Source: an uncultured Bacteroides sp.
GTDB lineage: Bacteria; Bacteroidota; Bacteroidia; Bacteroidales; Bacteroidaceae
DNA: 64,000 nt
Assembly (NCBI GenBank): GCA_937890825.1
Contig: CALADS010000043.1
Span: 23,334 to 87,333, forward strand
Direction of reading: 5' to 3'
Shown here: piece after piece, positions 17,245-26,478 of the stretch
How positions within the stretch are numbered: the stretch's first letter is position 1
Layout: each line of letters begins with the position of its first letter
The notes under the pieces: generated by a model
Seen by the model: the letters and a program-made list of their open reading frames with translations, nothing else
Told to the model about the DNA's origin: nothing
Databases searched by the model: none
Program-made: the position numbers and the translations under genes

Positions 17245-18983
17245 TACTGAAAGCTTTATATGATTATTACCATCGCTCGGATAATTTACCCATTCCGGGC
17301 ATGGAGGAAAAGGAAATAGGCTTCCTGTTGGTCCTTACGAAGGAGGGACAGTTCGTTCGTATGGAAGACTGTCGTGTGGACAAGAATCATGCCAAGAGCT
17401 ATTTGGTGAAAAAACACGTCAATCGTACTAGCGCAGTTGCCCCTAACTATCTGTATGACAATGCAGCGTATGTAATGGGTTTTTGTGATATGTCTAAGGT
17501 GAAAAAAGAAGCTGACAAGGAGAAAGAGGAAAGCAAAACAATCAACTGTTTGGAAGATTTTAAGAAAAAGATCCATTCGATTGCATCTGTATTTCCTGAG
17601 AATGAGTCATTACGTGCTGTTTTACATTTTTATGAGCAAAGTCGGGAGGATATTTTGGAACAGGTAACTCAGGATCCTCTTTGGGAAGACATTGGAAAAT
17701 GCCTGTCTAAAAAATACGCTACTTTTTCTTTCCGTATCGAGGGAGATTTGGAAATCGTAGCTGAACAAAAATCTTTACTTCAATTGGATACTAAAGAAGA
17801 AAAGGACATTGATCAGTCTATGTGTTTGGTTACAGGAAAATATGGTTCGTTAGTGGAAACAACCACTGCTACGATGATTCCTGGTAGTCAGGCTACTGCC
17901 AAGCTCGTAGCCTTTCAAGTTAATTCGGGTTACGATTCGTATGGTAAGAGCAAATGCGGCAATGCCCCCATTACGAAAGAGGCTGAATTTGCTTATACAA
18001 CAGCCTTGAATGCACTGTTGCAAAACGGTTCCCACAACAAATTTATGCTAGGTAATCGTACCTTCGTATTTTGGGCTTCTAACCAGGGTGAGGCGGCTGT
18101 GCAGACTGAAGAAAGTATTTTTGACCTGCTTGGATTTTCGGAAGAAGGTAAGGATGATCCCAATGCGCATATTTTGAAGGTGAGGAAGGTTTTTGAATCA
18201 ATCTATTCCGGGGTTTTGCACACCGGATTAGATGACAAATTCTATATCTTGGGGCTGGCGCCGAATGCCGCTCGTATTGCTGCTGTTTATTGGTCGGAAA
18301 CTACGTTGAAGGACTTTGCCGCTAAGATTTTGGCTCATTTTGAGGATATGGAGATAGTTGATACGCGCAAGAATCCGAAGCCCTATCAGGGTGTTCGTGA
18401 GATGATTTCCAGCGTGACATTGGGAGGAAAAGTTTCAGATGCTACACCTAATCTACCCGAGGCTGTAGTACAGAGCGTTTTTCAAGGAATTCCGTATCCA
18501 TACACGCTTTATTCTTCTTGTATCCGGAGAATCCGAGCAGAACAGACACTGACTGTTCCAAGGGTAGCTATTATCAAGGCCTATTTGAATCGTTTGAAAG
18601 ATCAATCATTTAAAAAAATAGATACTATGTTAGACAAAGAAAACAACAATCAAGGCTATCTCTGTGGCCGTTTGTTTGCTGTTCTTGACAAGATTCAGGA
18701 AGAAGCAAACAACTTGAATACCATTCGTGAGCGTTATTTGAATGCCGCCAGTGCAACACCATCAGCGGTGTTTGCTACCATATTGAACCTTTCTAACCAT
18801 CATACTGAAAAGTTGAATGACGGACGTAAGGTTTTCTTCGAAAAGCTGAAACAGGAAATCTTCTCCAAACTCTCGGCCGATGGTTTTCCGTCTCATTTGG
18901 ATCTTCAAGATCAAGGACGTTTTTTCGTGGGATACTACCATCAGCGTCAGGATTTTTTCATAAGCAAGAAAGAACAAGAATAA
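17241..18983 (+). CDS. cas8c: Cas8c (Csd1), large subunit of type I-C Cascade
   Basis: This is the large subunit of the I-C surveillance complex, which recognises the PAM and helps recruit Cas3. The 580 residues match the family's usual ~570-620. They include the typical N-terminus ILKALYDYYHRS, the segment VNRTSAVAPNYLYDNAAYVM (about residues 60-80), and SAYTTALNALL-like FAYTTALNALLQNGSHNKF near residue 250. The last ~118 residues are helical and equivalent to the small subunit; they are probably also made separately as Cas11c from an internal ATG (see next entry). Cas7c follows after 21 bases. Confidence 0.95.
   Translation: MILKALYDYYHRSDNLPIPGMEEKEIGFLLVLTKEGQFVRMEDCRVDKNHAKSYLVKKHVNRTSAVAPNYLYDNAAYVMGFCDMSKVKKEADKEKEESKTINCLEDFKKKIHSIASVFPENESLRAVLHFYEQSREDILEQVTQDPLWEDIGKCLSKKYATFSFRIEGDLEIVAEQKSLLQLDTKEEKDIDQSMCLVTGKYGSLVETTTATMIPGSQATAKLVAFQVNSGYDSYGKSKCGNAPITKEAEFAYTTALNALLQNGSHNKFMLGNRTFVFWASNQGEAAVQTEESIFDLLGFSEEGKDDPNAHILKVRKVFESIYSGVLHTGLDDKFYILGLAPNAARIAAVYWSETTLKDFAAKILAHFEDMEIVDTRKNPKPYQGVREMISSVTLGGKVSDATPNLPEAVVQSVFQGIPYPYTLYSSCIRRIRAEQTLTVPRVAIIKAYLNRLKDQSFKKIDTMLDKENNNQGYLCGRLFAVLDKIQEEANNLNTIRERYLNAASATPSAVFATILNLSNHHTEKLNDGRKVFFEKLKQEIFSKLSADGFPSHLDLQDQGRFFVGYYHQRQDFFISKKEQE
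18627..18983 (+). CDS. Probable Cas11c small subunit from an internal start in cas8c
   Basis: Type I-C complexes are known to contain a small subunit translated from inside cas8c. Here an in-frame ATG at 18627 (MLDKENNNQGYLCGRLFAVL) is preceded by an A-rich stretch (TTTAAAAAAATAGATACT), which resembles Bacteroidales initiation regions. It gives a 118-residue helical protein, close to the ~120 residues described for Cas11c. The position is inferred by analogy; expression is not shown by sequence alone. Confidence 0.6.
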   Translation: MLDKENNNQGYLCGRLFAVLDKIQEEANNLNTIRERYLNAASATPSAVFATILNLSNHHTEKLNDGRKVFFEKLKQEIFSKLSADGFPSHLDLQDQGRFFVGYYHQRQDFFISKKEQE

Positions 18984-19004
18984 TCAACTAAAAATTTTTA
19001 TACA

Positions 19005-19889
19005 ATGGCAACTTTAAAGAATAGAATTGATTTCGTTTATATGTTTGATGTTCAGGATGGCAATCCGAACGGTGATCCAGATGCAGGTAATCTTCCTCGT
19101 GTAGATGCTGAAACCGGTAAAGGTTTGGTTACGGATGTGTGTTTGAAGCGTAAGGTGCGTAACTATGTGCAGATAGCCAAGGCAGGTGTCTCAGGGGATG
19201 ATATCTTGGTTAAGTCGAAGGAAATCTCGGGTGAAGAGGTTTTCATCAACCGTGAAATCCGTAAGATGTATCAAGAAGATCTAGGCATCGATTTGAAAGC
19301 AAAGGAGAAGGCTCCTGCTGATAAGGTAGCTGCGGGAAGAATGGCTATGTGTCAGCGCTTTTTTGATGTGCGTACGTTTGGTGCGGTTTTGTCTACTGGA
19401 GCCAATGCGGGTCAGGTACGTGGTGCTGTCCAGATGACTTTTGCCCGTTCGACTGATCCTATTGTATCGGCTGAACATGCCTTGACTGTGTGTGCCGCTC
19501 GTGATGAAGATAAGGCCTATGATCTACAGGTAGGTATTCAGGGACGTAAGGCAACGGTACCGTATGGATTGTATGTATGTCATGGTTTTATTTCAGCCAA
19601 TTTGGCACAGCAGACTGGCTTTTCGGAAGAAGACCTGGCTCTTTTCTTTGAAGCCCTTAAGAACATGTTTGATCATGATCGTTCGGCTGCTCGTGGCTTG
19701 ATGAGCGCACAGAAATTAATTGTGTTCAAGCATGAATCTACTTTGGGTAATGCGCCAGCCAATCAATTGTTTGATTTGGTACAGGTTACCAAGAAGGAAG
19801 GAGTTGTAGTGCCTCGTTCATTCAGTGATTATGAAGTAACTGTTTCAGCTTGTCCCTTCCAGGGAGTGTCTGTAGAAGAATTGATCTAA
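19005..19889 (+). CDS. cas7c: Cas7c (Csd2), backbone subunit of type I-C Cascade
   Basis: Cas7c polymerises along the crRNA spacer and forms the Cascade backbone. The 294-residue protein has the Cas7/Cst2/DevR family start (YMFDVQDGNPNGDPDAGNLP), the segment DVCLKRKVRNYV, and FGAVLSTGANAGQVRGAVQM near residue 125. The last of these is the glycine-rich RNA-contact region in this family. Its length is normal. The gene starts after an A/T-rich 21-base gap behind cas8c and is followed by cas4 18 bases on. Confidence 0.96.
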   Translation: MATLKNRIDFVYMFDVQDGNPNGDPDAGNLPRVDAETGKGLVTDVCLKRKVRNYVQIAKAGVSGDDILVKSKEISGEEVFINREIRKMYQEDLGIDLKAKEKAPADKVAAGRMAMCQRFFDVRTFGAVLSTGANAGQVRGAVQMTFARSTDPIVSAEHALTVCAARDEDKAYDLQVGIQGRKATVPYGLYVCHGFISANLAQQTGFSEEDLALFFEALKNMFDHDRSAARGLMSAQKLIVFKHESTLGNAPANQLFDLVQVTKKEGVVVPRSFSDYEVTVSACPFQGVSVEELI

Positions 19890-19907
19890 GACTTCATTCT
19901 ACTTTAT

Positions 19908-20582
19908 ATGCATTACTCAGAAGAAGATATGCTCCTATTGTCGGGGATTCAACACTATGTGTTTTGTCCCCGACAGTGGGCATTAATTCACCTTGAACAG
20001 CAATGGGAAGAGAATGTACTGACTATTGAGGGAATGTTGCTGCACGAACATGTAGACAATCCTTCCTACCGTGTAAAGCGAGGGGATCGACTGACGCTTC
20101 GTAGAGTAGCTATTGCTTCCAAAACTTTAGGTTTAAATGGACTTTCAGATGCCATAGAATTGTTACCGTCAGATACGGAAGAGAATGCCATGGTTCATCC
20201 TGATTATCCAGGGTTTTGGAAACCTGTTCCTGTTGAGTATAAACGAGGGCGTAGCAAACCGAACCGTTGTGATGAAGTGCAAGTGGCGGCGCAGGTAATT
20301 TGTATGGAAGAGATGTATGGAATTCACATTTCTAAAGGAATGATTTTCTATAACGAAGAAAAAGGAAGGCAAGATGTTTTAGTGGATGATGAACTTCGTC
20401 GGTTTACCCAACAATGCGCTGATGAAATGCATCGGATTTATCAAAGCGGTGTTACTCCATCAGCTTCATATGGTACACATTGCAAAAGTTGTTCTCTTTA
20501 TGATCTTTGTGTTCCTTTATTAGGTGTCAAACAAAGTGTCCAGGACTATTTAACCAAGAATCTATATGAGGAAACTCCTTAA
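19908..20582 (+). CDS. cas4: Cas4 PAM-selecting nuclease
   Basis: Cas4 trims prespacers and ensures they come from protospacers with a correct PAM. The 224-residue protein contains the RecB-like nuclease residues (GLSDAIEL, then PVEYKRGRSK with the catalytic Glu-Tyr-Lys) and four cysteines for an iron-sulfur cluster: one in HYVFCPRQW near residue 21, and three in CKSCSLYDLC near 188-197. It overlaps cas1 by 17 bases, a common arrangement for proteins that form one acquisition complex. Confidence 0.95.
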   Translation: MHYSEEDMLLLSGIQHYVFCPRQWALIHLEQQWEENVLTIEGMLLHEHVDNPSYRVKRGDRLTLRRVAIASKTLGLNGLSDAIELLPSDTEENAMVHPDYPGFWKPVPVEYKRGRSKPNRCDEVQVAAQVICMEEMYGIHISKGMIFYNEEKGRQDVLVDDELRRFTQQCADEMHRIYQSGVTPSASYGTHCKSCSLYDLCVPLLGVKQSVQDYLTKNLYEETP

Positions 20583-21588
20583 TACTTTATATGTAACCAC
20601 ACCAGAATCCTATTTATCGAAGGATGGAATGAATGTGGTAGTTTCTGTAAATCAAGTGGAAACTTTTCGTATTCCAATCATAAATATCGAACAGATTGTG
20701 ACTTTCGGTTATATGGGAGCCAGTCCTGGCTTGATGAAATTGTGTGCAGACCATCATGTATCTCTTACTTTTTTATCTCCTAACGGGCGATTGATTGGTC
20801 ATTTCCAAGGTCCAATCAAAGGCAATGTGTTATTGCGTAAGCGCCAATATGAGTTGAGCAGCGATGAAGCATTTTCTTTACATATTAGTCGTCTTTTTAT
20901 TGCTGCCAAAATTCGCAATTATCGTAGTATATTGCGGAGGGCAATCCGTGATAACGGACCTAATGCACATCTGGAAGCTATGGCTCGGTTGCTGGATCAG
21001 CGTCGCAAGCAGGTTTTGGATGCTACGAATTTCAATGTACTTCGTGGTTTAGAAGGTGATGCGGCCAATGCTTATTTTAGTGTGTTCTCTCATTTGATTC
21101 TTCAGCAAAAAGATAGTTTTCCTTTCGTGTGTCGCAACCGACGTCCTCCGAAGGATGCTGTCAATGCTATGTTATCGTTTGTTTATACTTTGCTAGCTAA
21201 TGATACAGCAGCAGCATTAGAGTCAGTAGGCTTGGATCCCTATGTGGGCTTTTTGCATACATTGCGGCCAGGTCGCTGCTCTTTGGCATTGGATGTTATG
21301 GAGGAATTTCGCGCCTATATGGGCGACAGGCTTGTCCTATCTTTAATCAATAAAGGGCAAATTCATGCGAAGGATTTTATCATTCAGGGAGAAGATAGTA
21401 TAACCATGACGGATAACGGGCGGAAAACCATATTAACAGCCTGGCAAACTAGAAAGAAAGAACAGATAATGCATCCTTATTTGAATGAGAAAGTTTCAGT
21501 AGGTTTGCTGCCTTATGTTCAAAGTCAATTGTTGACTCGCATGATTCGTGGTGATATCAGTGATTATCCAGTTTTTTTAATTAAGTAG
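20566..21588 (+). CDS. cas1: Cas1 integrase (type I-C)
   Basis: Cas1 inserts new spacers at the leader end of the array. The 340-residue protein has the subtype I-C N-terminus (MRKLLNTLYVTTPESYLSKDG) and the metal-binding residues of the family: the Glu in RGLEGDAANAYF near residue 165, the His in GFLHTLRPGRCSLALDV near 231, and the Asp/Glu in that last segment and in VMEEFRAY. All appear intact, so the locus should be able to acquire spacers. Confidence 0.96.
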   Translation: MRKLLNTLYVTTPESYLSKDGMNVVVSVNQVETFRIPIINIEQIVTFGYMGASPGLMKLCADHHVSLTFLSPNGRLIGHFQGPIKGNVLLRKRQYELSSDEAFSLHISRLFIAAKIRNYRSILRRAIRDNGPNAHLEAMARLLDQRRKQVLDATNFNVLRGLEGDAANAYFSVFSHLILQQKDSFPFVCRNRRPPKDAVNAMLSFVYTLLANDTAAALESVGLDPYVGFLHTLRPGRCSLALDVMEEFRAYMGDRLVLSLINKGQIHAKDFIIQGEDSITMTDNGRKTILTAWQTRKKEQIMHPYLNEKVSVGLLPYVQSQLLTRMIRGDISDYPVFLIK

Positions 21589-21600
21589 TATCTGTTCGTT

Positions 21601-21891
21601 ATGATGATATTGGTGACATATGATGTGGATACCACTACTCCAGAAGGCGCAAAGCGTCTTCGGAAAGTAGCTAAGGAATGTGTGAATTATGGACATCGAG
21701 TACAGAATTCTGTGTTTGAATGTGTAGTAACAGAAGTTCAGTACAAATTGCTGTATGATAAGATTCGTAAAATCATTCATCAAGAAAAGGATAGCATTCG
21801 TTTTTATTTCATGGGTAAGAATTGGGAAAGACATATTGTAACTTTAGGCAAGGATGATTCGTTGAATGTCACATCTACTCTTATTATTTAG
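21601..21891 (+). CDS. cas2: Cas2
   Basis: Cas2 bridges two Cas1 dimers in the acquisition complex. The 96-residue protein has the ferredoxin-fold start MILVTYDVDTTTPEG with the conserved Asp, then RLRKVAKECVNYGHRVQNSVFEC and a C-terminal IRFYFMGKNWE. Twelve bases separate it from cas1. It is the last protein gene before the leader and array. Confidence 0.96.
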   Translation: MMILVTYDVDTTTPEGAKRLRKVAKECVNYGHRVQNSVFECVVTEVQYKLLYDKIRKIIHQEKDSIRFYFMGKNWERHIVTLGKDDSLNVTSTLII

Positions 21892-22063
21892 TTGATGTGC
21901 GAACCTCATGCTGTACACAATATGTCAGTAGTTTCGCAAGGATTGGTAATCAATAAGATATATTTTTTTATATGCCATATGAAAGCCTTGTTGCGTTTTA
22001 TTTTGTATATTCGCGAAACAAGTGTTGTAACGTGCATATATTTAATTTGTTCTAATAACAAGA
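21892..22063 (+). promoter_or_regulatory. CRISPR leader
   Basis: This AT-rich stretch of 172 bases lies between cas2 and the first repeat. It should hold the array promoter and the Cas1-Cas2 integration signals. TTGTTGCG at about 21990 followed by TTTTATTTTGTA resembles, with one base missing, the TTG/TAnnTTTG promoter. The short ORF that runs through it into the first repeat has no support as a gene. Confidence 0.7.
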
Positions 22064-25000
22064 GTCACCCTCTACGTGAGGGTGTGGATTGAAACTATCT
22101 GATTCTGCTTTTGCTGGTAGTCAAGACTTGTCACCCTCTACGTGAGGGTGTGGATTGAAACGTAGCATCTGCCACATGATACTGGTACATACAGTCACCC
22201 TCTACGTGAGGGTGTGGATTGAAACTCGTTATAAATTAGATATATACCTTTGCTTGGTGTCACCCTCTACGTGAGGGTGTGGATTGAAACGTGCCTTAAT
22301 TCCGAAGCCTATTTGTACCCAAAAGTCACCCTCTACGTGAGGGTGTGGATTGAAACGGGTTAATTAACATGTTTATGCGAAGCCATGCATGTCACCCTCT
22401 ACGTGAGGGTGTGGATTGAAACATTGTGATAGGGTCTAAGTATCCATCCGTCTTAATCGTCACCCTCTACGTGAGGGTGTGGATTGAAACCCGCATATAT
22501 GTAGAACAACTTTTCGATGTTATGGTCACCCTCTACGTGAGGGTGTGGATTGAAACAAATCGGATGGGGTATTAATGCCCGAAGAAAGATGTCACCCTCT
22601 ACGTGAGGGTGTGGATTGAAACACGATTACGCATCTTTAACATAAGCCGATGTAAGTCACCCTCTACGTGAGGGTGTGGATTGAAACTGATGCCTCTGAG
22701 GCTGTTATCGCTGGAAAAGGTGGTCACCCTCTACGTGAGGGTGTGGATTGAAACTGATGCCTCTGAGGCTGTTATCGCTGGAAAAGGTGTCACCCTCTAC
22801 GTGAGGGTGTGGATTGAAACCCGCTGCTGCATCTCCTAATACGTTAAAAAATCCGTCACCCTCTACGTGAGGGTGTGGATTGAAACATGTACCATGTCGC
22901 TAAGTGTTAGTAAGAATAATGTCACCCTCTACGTGAGGGTGTGGATTGAAACACCCAACAAATCTTGCCATCCTATTCCGTCTAAGTCACCCTCTACGTG
23001 AGGGTGTGGATTGAAACTAAAGAAAGCACGAAAGATTTAGAGATAATGGAGGTCACCCTCTACGTGAGGGTGTGGATTGAAACAGTGCATTATTGTGCAT
23101 CTTTGCATTATATAGTGTCACCCTCTACGTGAGGGTGTGGATTGAAACCCGTTATAAATTAAATATATACCTTTGCTTGGCGGTCACCCTCTACGTGAGG
23201 GTGTGGATTGAAACTAGCGATAAGCCCTTAATGATACGCATTAATATGTCACCCTCTACGTGAGGGTGTGGATTGAAACGGTGGTGTTTTTATTAGTAGC
23301 TTTGCCGACGAAGTCACCCTCTACGTGAGGGTGTGGATTGAAACCCCCTGTCCGTCCACCTCCCCCACCCAGCCGCGGGTCACCCTCTACGTGAGGGTGT
23401 GGATTGAAACAACGAACTGGATCCGCACCTGGAATGGGAAGTTGTCACCCTCTACGTGAGGGTGTGGATTGAAACTTGCTTATTAGCATAGTAATTTTTA
23501 AAAATATCCGTCACCCTCTACGTGAGGGTGTGGATTGAAACAAATTCGGCAAGCTTAATTGGGGATGAATCCGAAGTCACCCTCTACGTGAGGGTGTGGA
23601 TTGAAACATTTAATTTACCACTACCTTTCGCATCAACAGCATGTCACCCTCTACGTGAGGGTGTGGATTGAAACTTGGAAAAGGCTGTTGTTTTCCATTT
23701 CCAAGAATTGTCACCCTCTACGTGAGGGTGTGGATTGAAACTCCGTAAATATTATACCGTGCAAATGAATTCTACGTCACCCTCTACGTGAGGGTGTGGA
23801 TTGAAACACTCCCTGCGCCATCAGTGAAGCGGTAAAATTTTGTCACCCTCTACGTGAGGGTGTGGATTGAAACAATGTACGATTAGAAGACTTCGACAAC
23901 GCACAAGGTCACCCTCTACGTGAGGGTGTGGATTGAAACTACTTGTGACTCTTTATATTCACAATCATCTATAAGTCACCCTCTACGTGAGGGTGTGGAT
24001 TGAAACTGAAGACTAAGAGCAGCAAACTCAGACATATGCTGTCACCCTCTACGTGAGGGTGTGGATTGAAACAACGGTGATTACATGATTTCTCAGCAGG
24101 GGGAAGTCACCCTCTACGTGAGGGTGTGGATTGAAACAACGAAAATCTACTCTTGAAGAATACCTTCGTCGTCACCCTCTACGTGAGGGTGTGGATTGAA
24201 ACAGCCGGTTGGTGCAGTGTGTCACTTCGGCATACAGTCACCCTCTACGTGAGGGTGTGGATTGAAACCGCAGGTTTACGCCTTTTGCTCCGTCGTAATA
24301 AGGTCACCCTCTACGTGAGGGTGTGGATTGAAACAGTTACTGCTGGTGCTCAAACTATGTTGCAAGCATGTCACCCTCTACGTGAGGGTGTGGATTGAAA
24401 CTCAGGCAAGGTCAGTCTTTTCAGTTCTTCCAGCGTCACCCTCTACGTGAGGGTGTGGATTGAAACTGCAAATGTATAGTTATACATATTCGGATTTATA
24501 TAGTCACCCTCTACGTGAGGGTGTGGATTGAAACATCATTAAAGGAGGTGGTAGGCATTATCATTTTTGTCACCCTCTACGTGAGGGTGTGGATTGAAAC
24601 AGAATCAGATAATTGTGATAGATTGCAATTAAATGTCACCCTCTACGTGAGGGTGTGGATTGAAACAGACTATATTGTTTTCAAGAATTGGTGGAGCAGC
24701 GTCACCCTCTACGTGAGGGTGTGGATTGAAACTACTTAAATGGAATAGAATATAACCTCGACCTCAGTCACCCTCTACGTGAGGGTGTGGATTGAAACAG
24801 AACTCTCAGAAGCACTAATAAGAGCGAGTCTAGTCACCCTCTACGTGAGGGTGTGGATTGAAACAACAACCCTAGGGCAATACGGTAAAAGAATTATAGT
24901 CACCCTCTACGTGAGGGTGTAGATTGAAACCTTTTGTTAACGGCTCCAGTAGCGAGGCTCGAAGAGGTCACCCTCTACGTGAGGGTGTGGATTGAAACTA

Positions 25001-25662
25001 AAACTGAATATATTAATAGAAATAAGCATAAAAGTCACCCTCTACGTGAGGGTGTGGATTGAAACACCATAGACATTAAATTTGCCATAAGCGTTAATGT
25101 CACCCTCTACGTGAGGGTGTGGATTGAAACAGAATCCTCTTGACACAAGCGGAACCCAGAGTCCGGTCACCCTCTACGTGAGGGTGTGGATTGAAACCAT
25201 AACTATCTATATTTAGGTGAATCAGTAAAAAGTCACCCTCTACGTGAGGGTGTGGATTGAAACTGTAAATAAAGAAAGGATAGCTAAATCAACTGAATGT
25301 CACCCTCTACGTGAGGGTGTGGATTGAAACTGTAAATAAAGAAAGGATAGCTAAATCAACTGAAGTCACCCTCTACGTGAGGGTGTGGATTGAAACCAAC
25401 AAAGTCTTGATAGTCTTTCCATAGTGTTCGTAAGTCACCCTCTACGTGAGGGTGTGGATTGAAACTTACCGTTAATGGGATCCATGCAGGAATTATTTGT
25501 CACCCTCTACGTGAGGGTGTGGATTGAAACAGCGGCGACCACATGATGAGCCAGCACGGAAGGAGTCACCCTCTACGTGAGGGTGTGGATTGAAACACCG
25601 CACTCGCCGGTATCCCCGCCATCACCAGTCGTCACTCTCTACGCGAGGGTGTGGATTGAAAC
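22064..25662 (+). CRISPR. Type I-C CRISPR array, 55 repeats and 54 spacers
   Basis: I counted 55 copies of a 32-base repeat that begins GTCACCCTCTACGTGA and ends GTGGATTGAAAC; the mean unit is 66 bases, with spacers of 32-37. CACCCTC and GAGGGTG in each repeat form a seven-pair stem around TACGT, as in I-C repeats, and ATTGAAAC would end in the crRNA 5' handle. The repeat at 24899 has one change (GTGTAGATT). The last one at 25631 has two (CACTCTC and TACGC), which keep the stem by a G-U pair and mark the old, leader-distal end. Spacers 10 and 11 are the same, as are 49 and 50. Spacers 3/17 and 31/53 are homologous. The orientation follows from cas2, the leader and the degenerate end. Confidence 0.98.
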
Positions 25663-25860
25663 CTGCTCCTAAGAATGGACAGGACGGTAAACCGGATGAT
25701 GTTGTAGCTGAGTGAAGGGTGTTATCGGATTTGCATAATTATGAGACTTCATGAGTCGAATCATTTTGAACGTTTTTATAAACCTTACTAAAAGCTCTAC
25801 CTGCATGCAGGTGGAGCAAATCTTTCAGATGGGAGCCCGGCTGCTTACAGTACGTTACCC
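25663..25860. other. Array-distal flank with a short gene tail
   Basis: Directly after the last repeat an open frame reads APKNGQDGKPDDVVAE and then a stop at about 25715, like the end of a protein gene now cut by the array. No start or recognisable domain remains. The rest of the stretch shows no gene. Confidence 0.3.
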
Positions 25861-26293
25861 CTACTCGATACTTTTCTGCATCTCCTCGGCCAGCGGAACA
25901 TACCACTTTGTTACTTTTTCGGGCGTCGGTGTATGGGCTCTAGGGAAATGATAGACGGTGGAATAGTATGCCTGAAACAAGGATTCGTAGTGGGTTACGG
26001 TATCGTTTTCACCAAAGAGTCCCCATACGCAGTTGCACCATTCCGGACGACAGCCTTCAAATTGGGTGACCACCAGTTCAGCAGTAGCCGCAGCTATTGC
26101 CCACCAGCAGGGCGGGCCGTTCCTTTTCGCAGTAGGCATGCATCTGCTGCAGGGCAATTTTCGGATGCAGCGGAAGGTCCGGGGCTACTACATCGGCCAG
26201 GGGTTGGAGTGCTTCGCGCAAGGTGTCGGTCAGGGCACAATGGCCGGAGGCAAAAAATCCTTGAAAGAACAGAATTTTAGATTTAGTTTTCAT
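25861..26293 (-). pseudogene. Alpha/beta hydrolase (YqiA/YcfP-like) with internal deletion and frameshift
   Basis: The minus strand encodes two matching pieces of one small esterase-like protein. The first piece runs from MKTKSKILFFQGFFASGHCA to ERPALLVGNSCG, the nucleophile elbow (G-N-S-C-G in these proteins). The second, in another frame, runs from AELVVTQFEGC to VWGLFGENDTVTHYESLFQ and HFPRAHTPTPEKVTKWY, with the acid and the His of the triad. About 60 residues between them are missing compared with intact Bacteroides relatives I recall. The gene cannot make the normal enzyme. It lies right beside the CRISPR array. Confidence 0.7.
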
Positions 26294-26414
26294 GTCTTTT
26301 GTTTTTAAGTGAATATTCAAGGTACTTGGATTTAAATCCAGTGTAAATAATGTGATTATTAGGGAATAATCCTAAGAAAATATTCTTTTTTGAGGTCAAT
26401 ACAAGATATTTTCT

Positions 26415-26422
26415 TATATTTG
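26415..26422 (+). promoter_or_regulatory. -7 element of the AlkZ-related gene
   Basis: TATATTTG followed by TG, 57 bases before the ATG at 26479. A TTTG at 26389-26392 is 22 bases upstream, slightly far for the -33 element. Confidence 0.4.
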
Positions 26423-26478
26423 TGAGAAGTGTAGGTTATGTACGTCCGGGAAGTGGACGTTGAGAATTTTAGATTCAG

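Noticed and set aside
21892..22092. 66-residue open frame after cas2
   Set aside because: It lies in the AT-rich leader and runs into the first repeat; no family resemblance.
24153..24739. Open frames of 74-81 residues with repeated VTLYVRVWIET
   Set aside because: They are translations of CRISPR repeats and spacers; the periodic peptide is the repeat read in one frame.
22064..25662. Spacers matching the window itself (self-targeting)
   Set aside because: By eye I found no spacer that matches the genes shown here; a whole-genome search would be needed to exclude it elsewhere.
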